Part shown: positions 21,174 to 34,100 of the stretch, one piece after another
Layout of the letters: each line of letters opens with the position of its first letter
Position numbering within the stretch: position 1 is the first letter of the stretch
NCBI RefSeq assembly: GCF_005239225.2
Contig: NC_133298.1
Location: 2,728,001-2,792,000, forward strand
Length of the DNA stretch: 64,000 nt
Source of the DNA: Populus alba
Taxonomy: Eukaryota > Streptophyta > Magnoliopsida > Malpighiales > Salicaceae
Direction of reading: 5' to 3'
Made by a program: the position numbers and the translations under genes
Notes under the pieces: generated by a model
The model's database searches: none
The model's input: only the letters and a program-made list of their open reading frames with translations
What the model was told of the DNA's origin: nothing

Positions 21174-22865
21174 ATGGAAACTCCTAAGCATGTTAAGTTT
21201 TGCACTGACCAGAAGGTGGGAATCCTGTTGATATTCTCTGTTGGCTTTGGCTTTTTCTTGCAGAGTTCTTCATCTTCAAGTGAGGTGGGTACACCATAAC
21301 CCTTGTGCCTTGGATTTTCTTCTTCATATCTGTTGCTGTGTATATTTCTTGTCCATGATTTGATAGCTCTTGTAAGTGTCATGCTGTACTTTGAGTTTCA
21401 CATAGATATCCTGCTGCCGTATAATCTTTTGTATAGCATTTTGTAAGTATTAACTTTCTACAATTAAAGATGCATACTAGATGGCTGTGAGCATTTCAAG
21501 AAGCAACAATATGGCATGCCCTAATGACCATACAGCATTTATTTTAAGTTTGGCTACCTGCCTACTATAATTGCTACTTGTAACAATATCCAAACGTTTG
21601 CCATTTTGATAGTACATGTTTCTGAGAATTGAAATGCAATTGCAGGGAACCATCTCAGAATTCCTTTCAATTTGACTACGCGTGCAATGAAGTTTCAACA
21701 TTTTATTGTCTTTCTTGTATCCTTAATTGTCCGAGGAGGCAAGGTGTGAATGTAAAAGTTTCAACATTTTATTGTCTAACTTGTTTCCTTGCTTGTCAGG
21801 AGGCAAGGTGTGAGTCGAGTTCCAATTCCAACAACTCATATTGTGGTTTCAGGAAGTATATTATGGAATCTTATTTTGAAAAATATGATAGCTTGCTTGA
21901 ACGAAATTTCCAAAACTTCATAGTAGATGAACTTCTTTTTAATACCTGCAAGCTGCTGCCAGATAATCTGAATCATCTTTTAAGAGTATCAGTTCCATGG
22001 CGCCATTTGATTGGTGAAGGTTCTCATCGCCATATAGCATCAACTATCAGATTCCACATGCAGCCAGATTCCATGTCTCAGCTACGTGCTCACTTTTGTA
22101 AAGTTATCATTATTGAGAGACTGCCGACAGGAGTCTTTGCTGACCCATTTGAGCTCCAACACCTACTCAAGCGTGGTGGTAGTGCATTTAATTGTTCCTA
22201 CATTGAATGATTTACGTGCACCCCATTTTGAAATTTGGGCTATATTGGCATTTTTCTCTGGCCTGATGTGCATTTACTCCACTTCTGCAGTATTTACTGA
22301 TGTGGCTGTTTTTGGAGATACAAATTTGGAATTGCCCTCTGTTCTATCGAATCAGTCAGCTGTTGAGATTCATATGAATGTTGCTCCCACATCCTTGTTG
22401 GGACATATAAGTGAACTGGAAATCAGTGCAGACCTTCCATTGCATGCGCGATATCCTGTAAGTGAATTGTTGAAGAGAACAGGACGTTGCTGTGTTATCA
22501 CAACAACAATAATAAAATGAGCAATCACAAAGCTGTAAGAAAATTTTCTGAATTATGTCCCTCTCTTGCAGCCCCTTGATGACAGTGGCTATTCAGAAGT
22601 GGAATTTGGTGAACCTGAAATATTCCTGCGCTGCAGCATGGAAGAAAATGGGGACCATGAGAGCTGCCTACTTATGCCAGCCAATGACAGGACAGGATCT
22701 AGAACTGACAATGTCGTGTGGAGAATACCTTCAGGAATAAGGGCACATGCTGGCATTGTATCTGCTTTAACTTTTCTTGCAGCCTCTATATCTACTCTTT
22801 TAATCGTCCTAACATCCATCTTTTATTCTGATAGTAAATTGTGCAACAGTCTGAAAGAATCGTAG
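21174..22865 (+). CDS. PIGX: PIG-X-like subunit of GPI mannosyltransferase I
   Basis: PIG-X (yeast Pbn1) stabilises PIG-M, the enzyme that adds the first mannose to GPI-anchor precursors in the ER. Four exons join in frame: 21174-21284, 21800-22175, 22291-22457 and 22572-22865, about 315 residues. Residues about 15-30 form a hydrophobic signal/anchor (VGILLIFSVGFGFFL), followed by a Ser run. The luminal part contains LIGEGSHRHIASTIRF, IIIERLPTGVFADPFELQHL, VAVFGDTNLELPSVLSNQ and LPLHARYP, the blocks that mark plant PIG-X-like proteins. A single transmembrane helix lies near 279-303, with a short cytosolic tail ending CNSLKES. The acceptor of exon 2 lies in a 66-bp tandem duplication. Family call from recognised blocks; exon joins keep frame throughout. 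Confidence 0.85.
21691..21816. repeat. Tandem duplication across a splice acceptor in PIG-X
   Basis: Copy 1 (21691-21752) and copy 2 (21757-21816) share AGTTTCAACATTTTATTGTC at their left end and GGAGGCAAGGTGTGA at their right end. Copy 2 contains the used acceptor TTGTCAG and the first exon bases. In copy 1 the acceptor is altered to GTCCGAG; its use would shift frame and reach a TGA. Confidence 0.85.
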
Positions 22866-22869
22866 TTTT

Positions 22870-24550
22870 GTTATATACTCTTGCCGTGAACAAAATTTTG
22901 TATAAAGCTTTGTGGAGCAACAACTATCTGCTTGGAATATCCTGTCAAGGAATGGCTGGAATTACGTACTTGCTGTGTTGCTTGCCCGAATAGGCGCATT
23001 CCCATTGCCAAAACTGTTACTGTACTCACCAATTCATTTTAGAGTGTCTGTAGAAAAACAGGTAAAAAAGCAATGGTCCTTTCACGTGTTTTTATAAATT
23101 ATAACATCCACTAGCGACTCTTTAACACCGCATTGTCATCCATTTATATTTCTGGAAAAAACAATTATCTGTTTTTTCATAATTTACTTAAAAATCCCAT
23201 GACGAAGAAATTGTGCTTATTTTTGCTGCAAATAACTACAGAGAAGAGTATCTCATTTTTCATACATTGATTGTTGGTTGATAATACCACCTGCCAAGAG
23301 ATGACCAGGTTTTATTCAACTCGACCTTTAACGCCGGTTGGGCATCTAATGCGGAGGCAATTCAGATAAAGGACACCAAGGTTTCTGCCTTTTCCCATCG
23401 TTTTCCCGGGGACCGGCCTTCACCCTGACAGGTCAGGGAAGACCCCAAGAACCAACAAGCAACCCGGGCGTCATCTACCTCCCTAAGACAGGTTTTTCCC
23501 ACGATACGAAGTCCCCCTCTCATCAAAAGCTGTATCATTATCACTCTCTACCTTACATATTGGCCCGATGGCTTTGGATACTCTTTTTCACGCATTATCC
23601 ATGTCACTTAACCAGGTTTCGTCTCTGTTTTTTTTTTTTTTTTTAATCTTCTTTTCCCAATTGGAAGTCGACCATGGAAACCCCTCCAACCGAAAGAGCA
23701 GGCAAACTTCACATTGACTACTTGTGCCTAGACAACGAATGATACGGGAGAGTTCTCGCCACGTACCGCTTCTTCAACTCCCAGAGGGCACTTGACATTT
23801 CGTTGCTGCATTAGCATGCATTGAAATCCCACCCTCATCATCAAACGGACCTCTATCGTGCCAGATGATCTACGAAGTCGTTGGAATAACATTCCAAGTC
23901 AGGAAAGTGGGGTTTCAATTTTCAAAGACAGAAATTTGCACATGGTTCCAACTTCAACGCGTAGCTCCACTATAAGGACATGAATAAATTCTGATCCTAT
24001 AAAACCAAAATTTCTTTGCAAATACCACCGGTTGAATAAATTCACAAGACAACAATGACTGAAGATACAAGAATTACCACATTAGATAAATTTGTCACAA
24101 GGCAAATCAAGATTGCTGGTATCTACAAGGGCACCTTTGCCACTTGATGATAAATTGATAGTATATTTACCCTACTGCAGGAAGAAGCAAGCCAGTGAAG
24201 AAGCACTAATGATGTGAAAAATTGTTGGAAGAAGGTTATAAGCCAAATGCTTGGAAAGAAAAGAATGGATGTTATGTTTATTAATATTAGTATTAAACTC
24301 GAAACAATTGAACAGACAGTTGCACACCCTTGTAAACCCGAGGCAGCGGAAAATAGAAACAGACAGGAATCCCAAAATGATCATCTGCAGCCATCATACA
24401 ATATATACCACCTCTGACTAGCAGTGAGAAACTCCAGTCAGTCACCATGTCTTGTTAAATTAAAGAACATAACCTAGGAACTAGCAGAGACATTACTATC
24501 TTGTTGCCAAGCAGCTCTTGAAACAGTTCCAAGGATTCTATAAAGATTTT
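22870..24550. other. Intergenic; GC-richer unassigned block 23270-24170
   Basis: After the PIG-X 3' UTR, 23270-24170 has markedly higher GC content than other spacers and includes a 15-T run near 23630. No long frame or known motif was found on either strand. It may be a decayed transposon or gene remnant. Confidence 0.35.
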
Positions 24551-24557
24551 TTTTGGA

Positions 24558-27500
24558 TTAGGCTGCAAGTACTACGATCACAATGAGAATCACAATCCCG
24601 AATATCACCATGAGCAAGCAGGCCTGCATTAAATACATGAGGGTTAGTTGTGAATACAATACAATACAATAAATCATCGAGAATCAACATCTAGAATGAA
24701 ATTCCCCTCCTTGAAATAAGGGCAATATACAGTTTCTTTCATCGATATTCAATAGTATAACTTGCATCGAAGAAGCAGTTCATATTCTTAAATAATGAAA
24801 AAGAAAAACGCATTTGAAAATGCAAATGGCATTTAGATGACAAGCCCCTTATAGGACAATCTGGGAGTGTCCAACTTAATCAAAAAACATAAAGAACAAA
24901 AACAGAAGCAAAGGGAGGTGTCCAAATTAGCCATGTCAGCAGTCCATAACTTACTTTAGTCACAAAAACAAACAACACCACCACCAGCAACAATAATGAC
25001 AATAATAATCAAAATGGGAATAAATAAATGAGATGCCATAAATTACCAGAGATGAATTTGATCTTTGAGTCTTTGCAGCTTTCACGAGTTCGGATGTTCC
25101 CTGTGATGTTGCAGCCTGGGCACCTTCGATATGGGAGCCTATATCATCTGTAACAAACCCAGAAAAAGGGAAGTTCAATAATAATGATAAACTAAAATAT
25201 ATATAGAGCTAGTTATCTGTATGCAGGCAAGATCGGGGAAGAAAAAGCCAAGATAAAACTTGCCAATCATAGCTCCTTGTTCATGGACAAGGACAGCGAG
25301 GTCTTTAAAAATCTCATTCACCTCACCAATTTGCTGCTGAATTTCATGTATTCCCTGTTCTCTCTCCTCGATAATAGCCTCATTGAAGACAATCTCATTG
25401 TCCAGTAGTAGGACCTCCTGTCTGCATCAAAATTCAATTCAAAGCTTGGAATTCTCTCTTTTTTTTCAGGTCAATTAAAAGCTAAGTACATAGCAAGTTG
25501 TGCGACAGGCTTTCAACAAAAAGAAAGGAATGGTCCTACTTTTAAAAGTCTGTCTAGGGCAACCTCTGAGGTGTAATCAGAGGCAACTCTTGTATACAAT
25601 TTTTCTGAAGAGTATATGATTCAACTTTTAAGTTACAAACTGATTTCTTATCTAGATGATCAGGCACAGAAGTAAACCATTAATCAATCCTATTGCAAAT
25701 TACGAGATAAAAAATTCCTACACTCATTTTTGTACCAAAAATCCTCTCCGTGCATGATATCCCTTCAGTCCTACAGAGTATGAATCAAAAATAAAAATAA
25801 AAAATGAATGCAGCAAACTAAGACCAGCAGTTTTTTGAAAAAACCTATAAATGTTCGCGCTGGTTTTAAAATGTGAACATGTTTCAAAAATTCCCCAACA
25901 TGCTCAACACAATGAACAAGGAATTGTGGTAGAAAAGAAACATTACTTGATAAATTTCTCTTACAGTTGGGACAAATAAATGAAAAGGTCATTGGTAGCC
26001 TATGTTAGAGAGCAGATCTCACCTTCTCGACTCCACAAGGAGGGCGCGCTGCTCTGGACTTTTATCGGAACTTACATTTACCTCGCTGGCTGTGTAGCTG
26101 CAAAGAATATGAACAAACACAAACTGTTAGAAGAATATACAAATATCAACGCTTTTTTGTATTATCAAAACAAACTGTTCATTATATCAAAGAACCAAAC
26201 AGGATCTCAAATCCAACAAACTATCGATTAAGGTATCCTAAGACAATCACCTGGAGGGAAGGACTGCTTGGGGAACAAAAGGAGCGTATGCAGTTTCCCT
26301 CTCAGCTGCAAGCCGCTGAGCCTTCTGAAATTCTTTCAAAACTGCTTGAAAATCTTTTGCTAATTTAGCATCAGCAATCTTTTTGCTTTGCTGCAATTAC
26401 AACAAGAAAAAAGAAGAGGCAATCCAAATGTTGATTTTCTCGAACATTAAGGTTGAATAACATGTCCAACCAGTTGAGAAAGGTTAGTAATTCAAGGGGT
26501 GGAATTGATGTGGTTCCAATGGGATCTTGAGTGATTACTGAATCAGAAGGGTATCTGGAAAAGTAATAATTTAAGTACACAGTAAAGAACAAGAAGCAAA
26601 CATACACTGACTCCAGCATAATGATCTGTTTCGCTAGCTTGTTTAAGTCTGGCTGAAGTATCCTTCACCAATTGCCCAATATGTAGCCTTGTTCTATGCC
26701 TGTCATGCAAGAAAAATCAGTACAATGACAGCTCAAAATGGAGGTTCATTACAAGGGTATTTGACTGATACCATTCCTAAAAGAAAAGGGGAGCGAGGAA
26801 CAGCAAACCATTAAATTCTGGCATTTTTCTGTGAAAAATAAATTATTGAGTCTCTCGCATATTTTAATGTTCTGAGCAAGAGAGAACAAACACTACTGTC
26901 AACAAGTTTTCAAAATACCCATAAAGAGGTCAGTACAATTAAGTCCTGAATAGAATTTAGGTGAGAAGTTCTCACAATATAATGTTGAAAGTTCTTTTCT
27001 AATGAGTCATAAGAGTAGTCTCAAATGTGGCTGCAAAGAAAGTAATTATTATCCAAGCCCAACTCATGTGTACCCTACGTTCTTTCTAATCTATTAACTA
27101 TTTCTCTGTCACTGCTCAGATATACTGCATTTCTCCTCAGGGAAAATACAGACAGATTTTATCAGTTGCATAAATTCTGGAAAACCAAAAAACAAACCCA
27201 CGTAAGTACCAGGATATAGATTTTTTTAGCATTGCTAGCAACTAAAGGGTGTTGTGATTATGCTATCATGCACACAGGCATCCCTCGCACATGGCCCAGA
27301 TTGGGTAATCGGAACAACCAGAATTGTGTTTAGTATTGTTTCCCAAAACTTTTAATAATAGACAAAATAACGATCATGCCGATTGAGTGATGTAGCTATT
27401 TGCAATAAGAATTCCCTATGTGGTACATTCCACATCAGATAGGAAATAAATGTTTGTAAAATTGTCTAAAAAAAATAAAAATTATTGTGGTAAACGATGT

Positions 27501-27980
27501 CATATTGCCATAACAACAATAAACTGCCTTGTAGTGCAACAATCGTCTCCTTATATTTCATTAGAAAACAACAGTCTTCTAACCCTGTTCATTTTCAGAC
27601 GCCTGTGATTTAATTTCAGCTCTGTAAACACAATAAAATCACTTCAATAATACCATCCAAACAGCAAAATTACACAACTTCGATAATTTAATTCTAAATA
27701 ATTACGGAAAATCGACCATAAATCTCGTCATATAGTCAAAACGACAAACGAAGAAACTCAAAACGGCAACAAAATAAAAATAAACTTACAGCTTCTCCCG
27801 GAGCTCAGGCGTGTCTTTAGGAGTCCCGAGGGTATTAACAAGACGCTGAAAAGTGGAAACGGCGGTATTGATCTGGAAGATTCCAGAAGCAACCGCTTGC
27901 GTGGCATCTTGTTTCCCGTTGATCAGTTCTCTCCTTGAAGATGCCAAGGGTCGCCCTGCCTCCAGATCTTGAAAGCTCAT
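24558..27980 (-). CDS. SYP22: Qa-SNARE syntaxin, SYP2 group (SYP22/VAM3-like)
   Basis: Syntaxin of the prevacuolar compartment and vacuole that drives membrane fusion. Seven exons join in frame: 27980-27790, 26699-26606, 26390-26251, 26097-26023, 25421-25264, 25147-25047 and 24623-24558, giving 274 residues, near the usual 268-280. The N-terminus MSFQDLEAG and the Habc bundle (about 20-130) match SYP22/23. The SNARE motif covers about 182-244 ([19 protein letters not shown]) with zero-layer Gln215 in HEQGAMID. The last exon encodes a 21-residue tail anchor, [10 protein letters not shown] onward, ending LAA. The intron at 25263-25148 begins GCAAGT; every GT alternative gives a stop, so it is a GC-AG intron. 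Assignment to SYP22 rather than SYP21/23 is by overall likeness and the retained tail anchor. Confidence 0.93.
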
Positions 27981-28150
27981 TATTATTATATTATTTTAAT
28001 TCGATTAAACTAAAATTTAATCGACCTGTTGATTGAAAATCCCTAAACCCAACCAGCAGTTTCTCGAGAGATAACGAGGGGATTTTCCCGAGAAAGGGGA
28101 GAGAAGCGGGTTGTTTGGGTACAGTTGTAAGAATCGATTAAGGTAAATGA

Positions 28151-28182
28151 AAAGAAGAAGAAGAAGAAGAAGAAGAAGAAGA
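28151..28182. repeat. (AAG)n microsatellite
   Basis: About ten AAG/GAA units, some 170 bp upstream of the syntaxin ATG, so probably in its promoter or 5' UTR (CTT repeats on the transcribed sense). Such pyrimidine trinucleotides are common in plant leaders. Confidence 0.85.
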
Positions 28183-28349
28183 GAAGCTAATAACACGGCA
28201 CGGATTGAGAAAATTGTTTTGATGATTTTAGAGAGACGGAGAGAGAGAGAGGAAGATTAGAATGATGATGTATGTTTGTTTTCTGGGGTTTCGGGTGGGG
28301 ATATGAATATTCGGTGCCGGGCACGTTGATGTGGATCCCTGAAGGAGGG

Positions 28350-28357
28350 ACACGTGG
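28350..28357. promoter_or_regulatory. G-box/ABRE-like motif upstream of syntaxin gene
   Basis: ACACGTGG contains the CACGTG core recognised by plant bZIP and bHLH factors. It lies about 370 bp upstream of the SYP2-group start codon. Function is inference from motif and position. Confidence 0.4.
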
Positions 28358-28399
28358 GAGAGAGCGATTGGTCAGGGAAAAACAATGGCTTCGCGTGAT

Positions 28400-30960
28400 G
28401 GTGGTGGTGATGGGGTGCTAGTATGTGTTTAATTTAAAATTTTAGGGGTGGGATGGGAGGTGTTTTTGGTCGGAGAAAGCAACAGAAGCTTATGGATTAA
28501 AGAGGGGGTGGGGGTATGAACAGAGACTACGGCACTACTTCTTTAAGAAATATTCGTTTTTTTAAACCAAAAATTGAGGTGGTCGTTGTGCGTTTAATTT
28601 ATTGATCTGAGGGCGAAATAATTTATGGAAAACGTGACAGCAACAAAATTACCAAAACTTTTTAAAAAATATATTCCCATGAATTTGAATTATCAATAGT
28701 GCTTTGCATGTTCCGACAAGGTAAAATCTTTTTTTCTAAAATGAATTTAATTGTCAGATTAAAGATTTGAGTTCGGGCTAGATTCCCCCAGGAAATATTC
28801 AATCAATTTTTAGATAGTGTTTTATTATTATTCTAGGATAAAAAAAAAAGTAAAAATATAAAAGAACTTAATTAAAGAGATAAAAATATAGATAACAAGA
28901 AAATCTATTTTGAAACAGTTTTTAAAATAAATTTTTATTTCAAGATAGGAGTTACAGAAGAAACATGTATTTAGAGATATTATTTTATTATTTTTTAAAA
29001 TATTTATTATAAAAATATCTTAATTTTAAAATTATTTAACCAAAACATGTAAAAATAAAAATAAATATTTTAAATTTTAAATCCAAACTCAATGGTCAAT
29101 CCAGATAAAAATTGGGTTACGGGTTGAAGCCTGAGTCATGGTTCTAGTTGACCCTCGGTTGAAATAAGTCAGTCTAAGAATAAAAATTGTTATTGTTCAT
29201 AATTTTTAAAACCGATTCAGAGATCAATCAGGGCAAGACTCGAATCATAAATTGAGTTTACCATTGACCCAAGTCAACACAAAAAAAAATAATTATTATT
29301 ATAATTTTTAAACCCGACTCGAGAGTAAAACCCAAGTCATATATGTAGGAGGATCAACCTGAATTGACTCAGATCAACATAGAAAAAAGTGGATATTATC
29401 AATAGTATGATAAAAATAAAAATATTAGGCAAGAAAAATTTAAGAGGTAGGTTAAACCTACATTAATTTGATAGTATTATAAAAATAAATAGGCAAAAAC
29501 AACAACAAATAAATAATATAATATTGAGTTAGGTCAAGCTGGGTTAATACAAAAAACTCGTGTGCCTATGATACATGAGATAAAATAACTTTATCGCAGA
29601 AAGATGGAAATCAATAAAAATCAACTGTAAAAAATAACATAAAAAGATCTAAGCGAACCCTTGGTTCAAACTTTAAAATCCATAACCCAAAAGCTTAATA
29701 AAATTCAATAAATAAAACATAATGGATGAAAAAAAAAGAAAGCTTCAATAAAAAAATTTAAAGCAAAACAAGAAGCAATAAAAAAAATAAAGACTAAATA
29801 TGAAATGAAATAAAATGAACTAAACTAAACTATCAAGGGTTGAAATTAAAAAAAAAAATTAAGATACTAATATAAAATATTGAGGAATGTAATTAAAAAA
29901 ATAATTTAATCAAGAGAATGATTAAATAAAGACTTAACAATCAAAATAATAAGAATTAAATAGAAAATATAAGAAAAACAAAAAAGGGTTAAAGAGAAAG
30001 AAAATTCAATTTTTATGGATTATTTAAAATTAAAAAATAGTAATAAAATATCAAAAAATGCAATTGAAAATATAATTTAATCAAGAAAATAATTTAAAAA
30101 AAATTAACAATTAAAAAAATAAGGGACGAAATCTGAAAGGTAAAAAAAACCAAAGAAAGGTTAAATTGAAAAAAAATCCTTAATTCTGTGGATTATTTAA
30201 AATTAAAAAAAAAAATAAAAAACAAAATTAAATGGCTGATGTAGTGGAAGACTTTAAAATCCAAGAAAAAGAGAGTTAAAAAAAGAAGAGGGAAAAATGA
30301 AACAGTCACCAGAGCAAAACCCAGCATTTTTTTGGTACACACGCTTGGGAGACGGTACCGTGAGGAGTAAAAACATCATCGTGGAAAGTGGAAACTGGAT
30401 TTTGGATGATTCACTTACACCAAACGACGAATACAAGAGCATTCACTTGTATTCGCATGCATGTCATGCACAGCTATCTTCTTAAAAATTAATTAATATT
30501 TTATATATGTATAAATACAAAATTATCCTTGATGAGCACACCACAAAAAAATTCAAACGGAAAAGACATTAAAACCCATTTACCGAAGGCAAAAAGATTT
30601 TGAATTACATGGCATTGTGGCATTTTTGTTGAGCATTTGAAAAGAACAAAAAAAAATCATTTCAATTCATAATTGTTGTAAGTTTAGTGCAAAAGTCAAA
30701 AACAAAAAACTACAATAAATGTTCTAGCCTTATAGTTTCTTTTAATAATTGATGGTGCACCAAAAACATTTAGGAAACTGGTTTTGTTCAAAATTTTTAT
30801 TTTTTTTAAAATTAATTTTTTATATTTTAAAATTATCTTAATGTATTAATATCAAAATTAATTTTTTAAAAAAACATATTATTTAACAACATTTTTTTAA
30901 AACAATATTTAAAAAACTACAATAACTTCTTCCACGGTACTAAACGTAGTAAACACAGGT
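28400..30960. other. Intergenic, AT-rich, repeat-derived
   Basis: Long AT-rich spacer. At 29080-29560 recurring phrases such as GACCCAAGTCAACAC and TTGACTCAGATCAAC suggest an old dispersed or tandem repeat. Another AT-rich dispersed repeat lies near 30780-30930. A 62-codon frame at 30297-30482 is not recognisable. Confidence 0.45.
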
Positions 30961-31166
30961 CATAATATCTCTCTCCCATCCATTGATCTATCTCTCACTT
31001 CAATATCGGAAGTCTCTCATTTGCACGTGCCGCGACTGCCGGCGTCTGTCCCCCCCACACCTTTGCCCCTCAAACCTCCTCCTTATAATCCCTTCCTTTT
31101 CTCCTCATCTAACGCTTTCTTCTCTCGTTCTCTTTTAACAACTCCAACCCTTCCCCTCACTTTCCA

Positions 31167-34100
31167 ATGCAGCCCGCCATGTCGGTTAGTAATATTGCCA
31201 TTCATTTATTTCTTCTTGATTTTTGAGAGATTTCATTTTGGTGAATTAGCAAGTTTGATTTCTCTGAATTGATTAATATGCGTAGATCTGTTTGAGTTCG
31301 ATAGTTAATGCTTTTGTGCAATCTTAAGCTTTCTTTGTTTGCTATGTTCAAAATGCACATGCCTGATAAACCTTTCTCTTTATCATTTACAATCTGTATA
31401 TATGATTGTCTGTTTCCCTTGTTTAGTATTTGTTTTTGCTCTTTTTTTTTTTTGAAATATTATATTTGATTTGGATTGATATAACATGATTTGCTTGAAA
31501 ATATTTGTTATCAAAGCACATCTTTGTTTGGCAAGGATGAGTGTATTATAGGTGGATAAATCTTTCGGTGTCCTGATGATGATAAGATGGGAAGTTATCC
31601 CTCAATGCGTGTGATAATATTTATTTCGGCGTGGCTTGGCTTGTGTTACTAGATTGGAGTAATCCCAGGTTTATTCAATTTTTGTTTACATACTTGAAGT
31701 CTAAGAAGGACTGTTAACCTATCAGTTTCTCACAATTGAAGCTTCAATCGTGAAAATTGTGAGTGTTCCGATAGTTTTGGTTTTGGCTTGCACAAGAACA
31801 TGTAAATGAAATGTTTTAGACTTAACAAGGACCCACTTGTTACTGTCATACTAGTTGGTTTCCTTAGGGTTCATACATCATATTGGAATATAGTTTCTAA
31901 TTGTTTCTTCTGCCTCGCCTATTCATATAAAAAAAATGTTTAGTCAAACTTTTGCAATGAGACTTTGTTAAGTGAGGCTTAAGAATATGTGAAATATAAT
32001 TTCTCTATCTTTATTTGAGCATTTTAAGGCGTGGCTGGGGCAGCTGGACCATTGAGTTATCATACACTAGAAGCAAAAAATCAGACCTTTGTACTGATAG
32101 TAGATGTGAGGCTGTGTGAGTGTGAATGTATATCAGACATCAAGCATACAAGAAGAACAAGAAGTCCGCCTGATTGGCACCACAATTATTTTACCTGACT
32201 AAATTTGGATTTTCAATTAGTTTGATATTCTTCGTGCCTTTTGGTGCATTTTTTTGTCAGGGATTCTTTCGCATGACCTTTGCATTTTCATTTTTCTATT
32301 CCATCCCCTTGCTTCTTTCTGGGTTATTTATTGTTTTTGGGTTTCATTATAGAAAGTTCTTCTCATCCTTTAGACCTGGCTAGGGGGCAGCAAAGCTTAT
32401 TATGTTTTTTATTAGGGGACATTTGACACCATGAGTCATGCCCTTTTTACAAAAATGCATTGGTGAGGATTTCATTTGAACCTTGTAGGCACTTGCTTTG
32501 TGGTAATTTTCCATATTTATGCTATTATTCAAGTATGAGATTTCTAGGTTATGTTTTTACTTGGCATCCTTGTTATATATCCTTATGGTTCCACAGGGCT
32601 CTAAGCTTTTCAATTTTTCATTATTTTTTCATTTTTCTAGGTAAAAACAGTGAAAGTTAGTAATGTTTCTTTAGGAGCTTCTGAGCAAGACCTCAAGGAA
32701 TTCTTTTCTTTTTCTGGTGATATTGAATATGTTGAAATGAAAAGGTAATCCGTTATTCATTTCCATATTCCCCCTTTTTTTTCCATTCTTCTTTGTTGTT
32801 TGATTACTGAGCATCTCTTATGCTTATGTAGTGAGAATGAGCGATCTCAGATTGCATATGTATCCTTCAAAGATTCTCAAGGAGCAGACACTGCTGTTCT
32901 TCTTTCGGTAATTATATTTCAGCACATGCATCGTCACTAGATTAATGTGCAGTCATTTCCATATATGTGCATTGATTATGTATGACCCATGAATTCAATT
33001 AATGTTATTTTATTTCCTAGAAGGAAAATATCAAGATACTGCATCGTCTCTTACTGAGATTATGTGCTTCTGAAGTTTTAGGATTTTGTATGTTCAAATT
33101 GTTAGTAATGACCATGCTTTGATCATTGCCAAACTGTCTTCCTTTCAAAACAAAAGAAAATCATCGGCCTTGTGATTTTGATTTATGTGATCCAAAGGTT
33201 TCTCATATATTTGTTTTGATACAAAAAATAAATTTATTAAAAAAGGCACCACGAGGTGCTGACCATTTACTTACACACACACACATGCTGCGCTTGTTAC
33301 ATTTGTAAAAGCATCCTCTGCATACCGTTAACATGAACTCCTAATAGAGAAGCGTCTTCCCTTGTCAATGCCCTTTCCTGCTCCTTCTTTTGCACACACA
33401 ATATAAGTCAATAAGATAATATCAAAGCTCTCATGTTTTCTCCTTCCAGAATTGGTGAGTGAAAAGAGTGAAACTCAGCTCCATTCATTAGCTAGCTTTT
33501 AAAGTGCTTTTAGCCCAAAACTAGTGTAACAACTTGTGATTGACAGATCCATCTGCATCCTTTCCATGACAGCACCAACACGGCAACACCTTTTCCATTC
33601 ATCTATAGGTATCAATATTCAAAATCTTTCCTCGAGCTGCCTCCTATTGGAAAGAACAATGTAGAGGAGGCCTGGGTCTTCCATATCACTAGATCTCTGT
33701 GGGCAAGCTGTTGTCTCCTTAGTAGTTAGCTTTCTTCTTAGAGCTCTGTGAAAAAAAAATTTGCAGGCAAAAATAAGTTTTATATGTACTCTTCAATTAT
33801 CGAATGTTTCTAGCTCCCACCCTTCTCTATCTATGCAAACGGTACTTGAAACTCTTCATTTCTTTCCCTACCGCTGAATATTTTCAAGTTCGCCGGCAAT
33901 GGAATGATGTGCGGCGCATAAAGAGAAAATAAACGGGTGGGTGAATATATTGTTAAAGCGAGTCACCCACCCTTGCAGAGATGAAGTCTCTTTGAACTTG
34001 CAATCTTCAATTTTCTCAGCAGTAGATTCTTACACCCTTTTATCTCTAGGTTGGCTCTTGAAAGTGAGGCATTAATATGAAGTTATCGAAGTCTTCTTGC

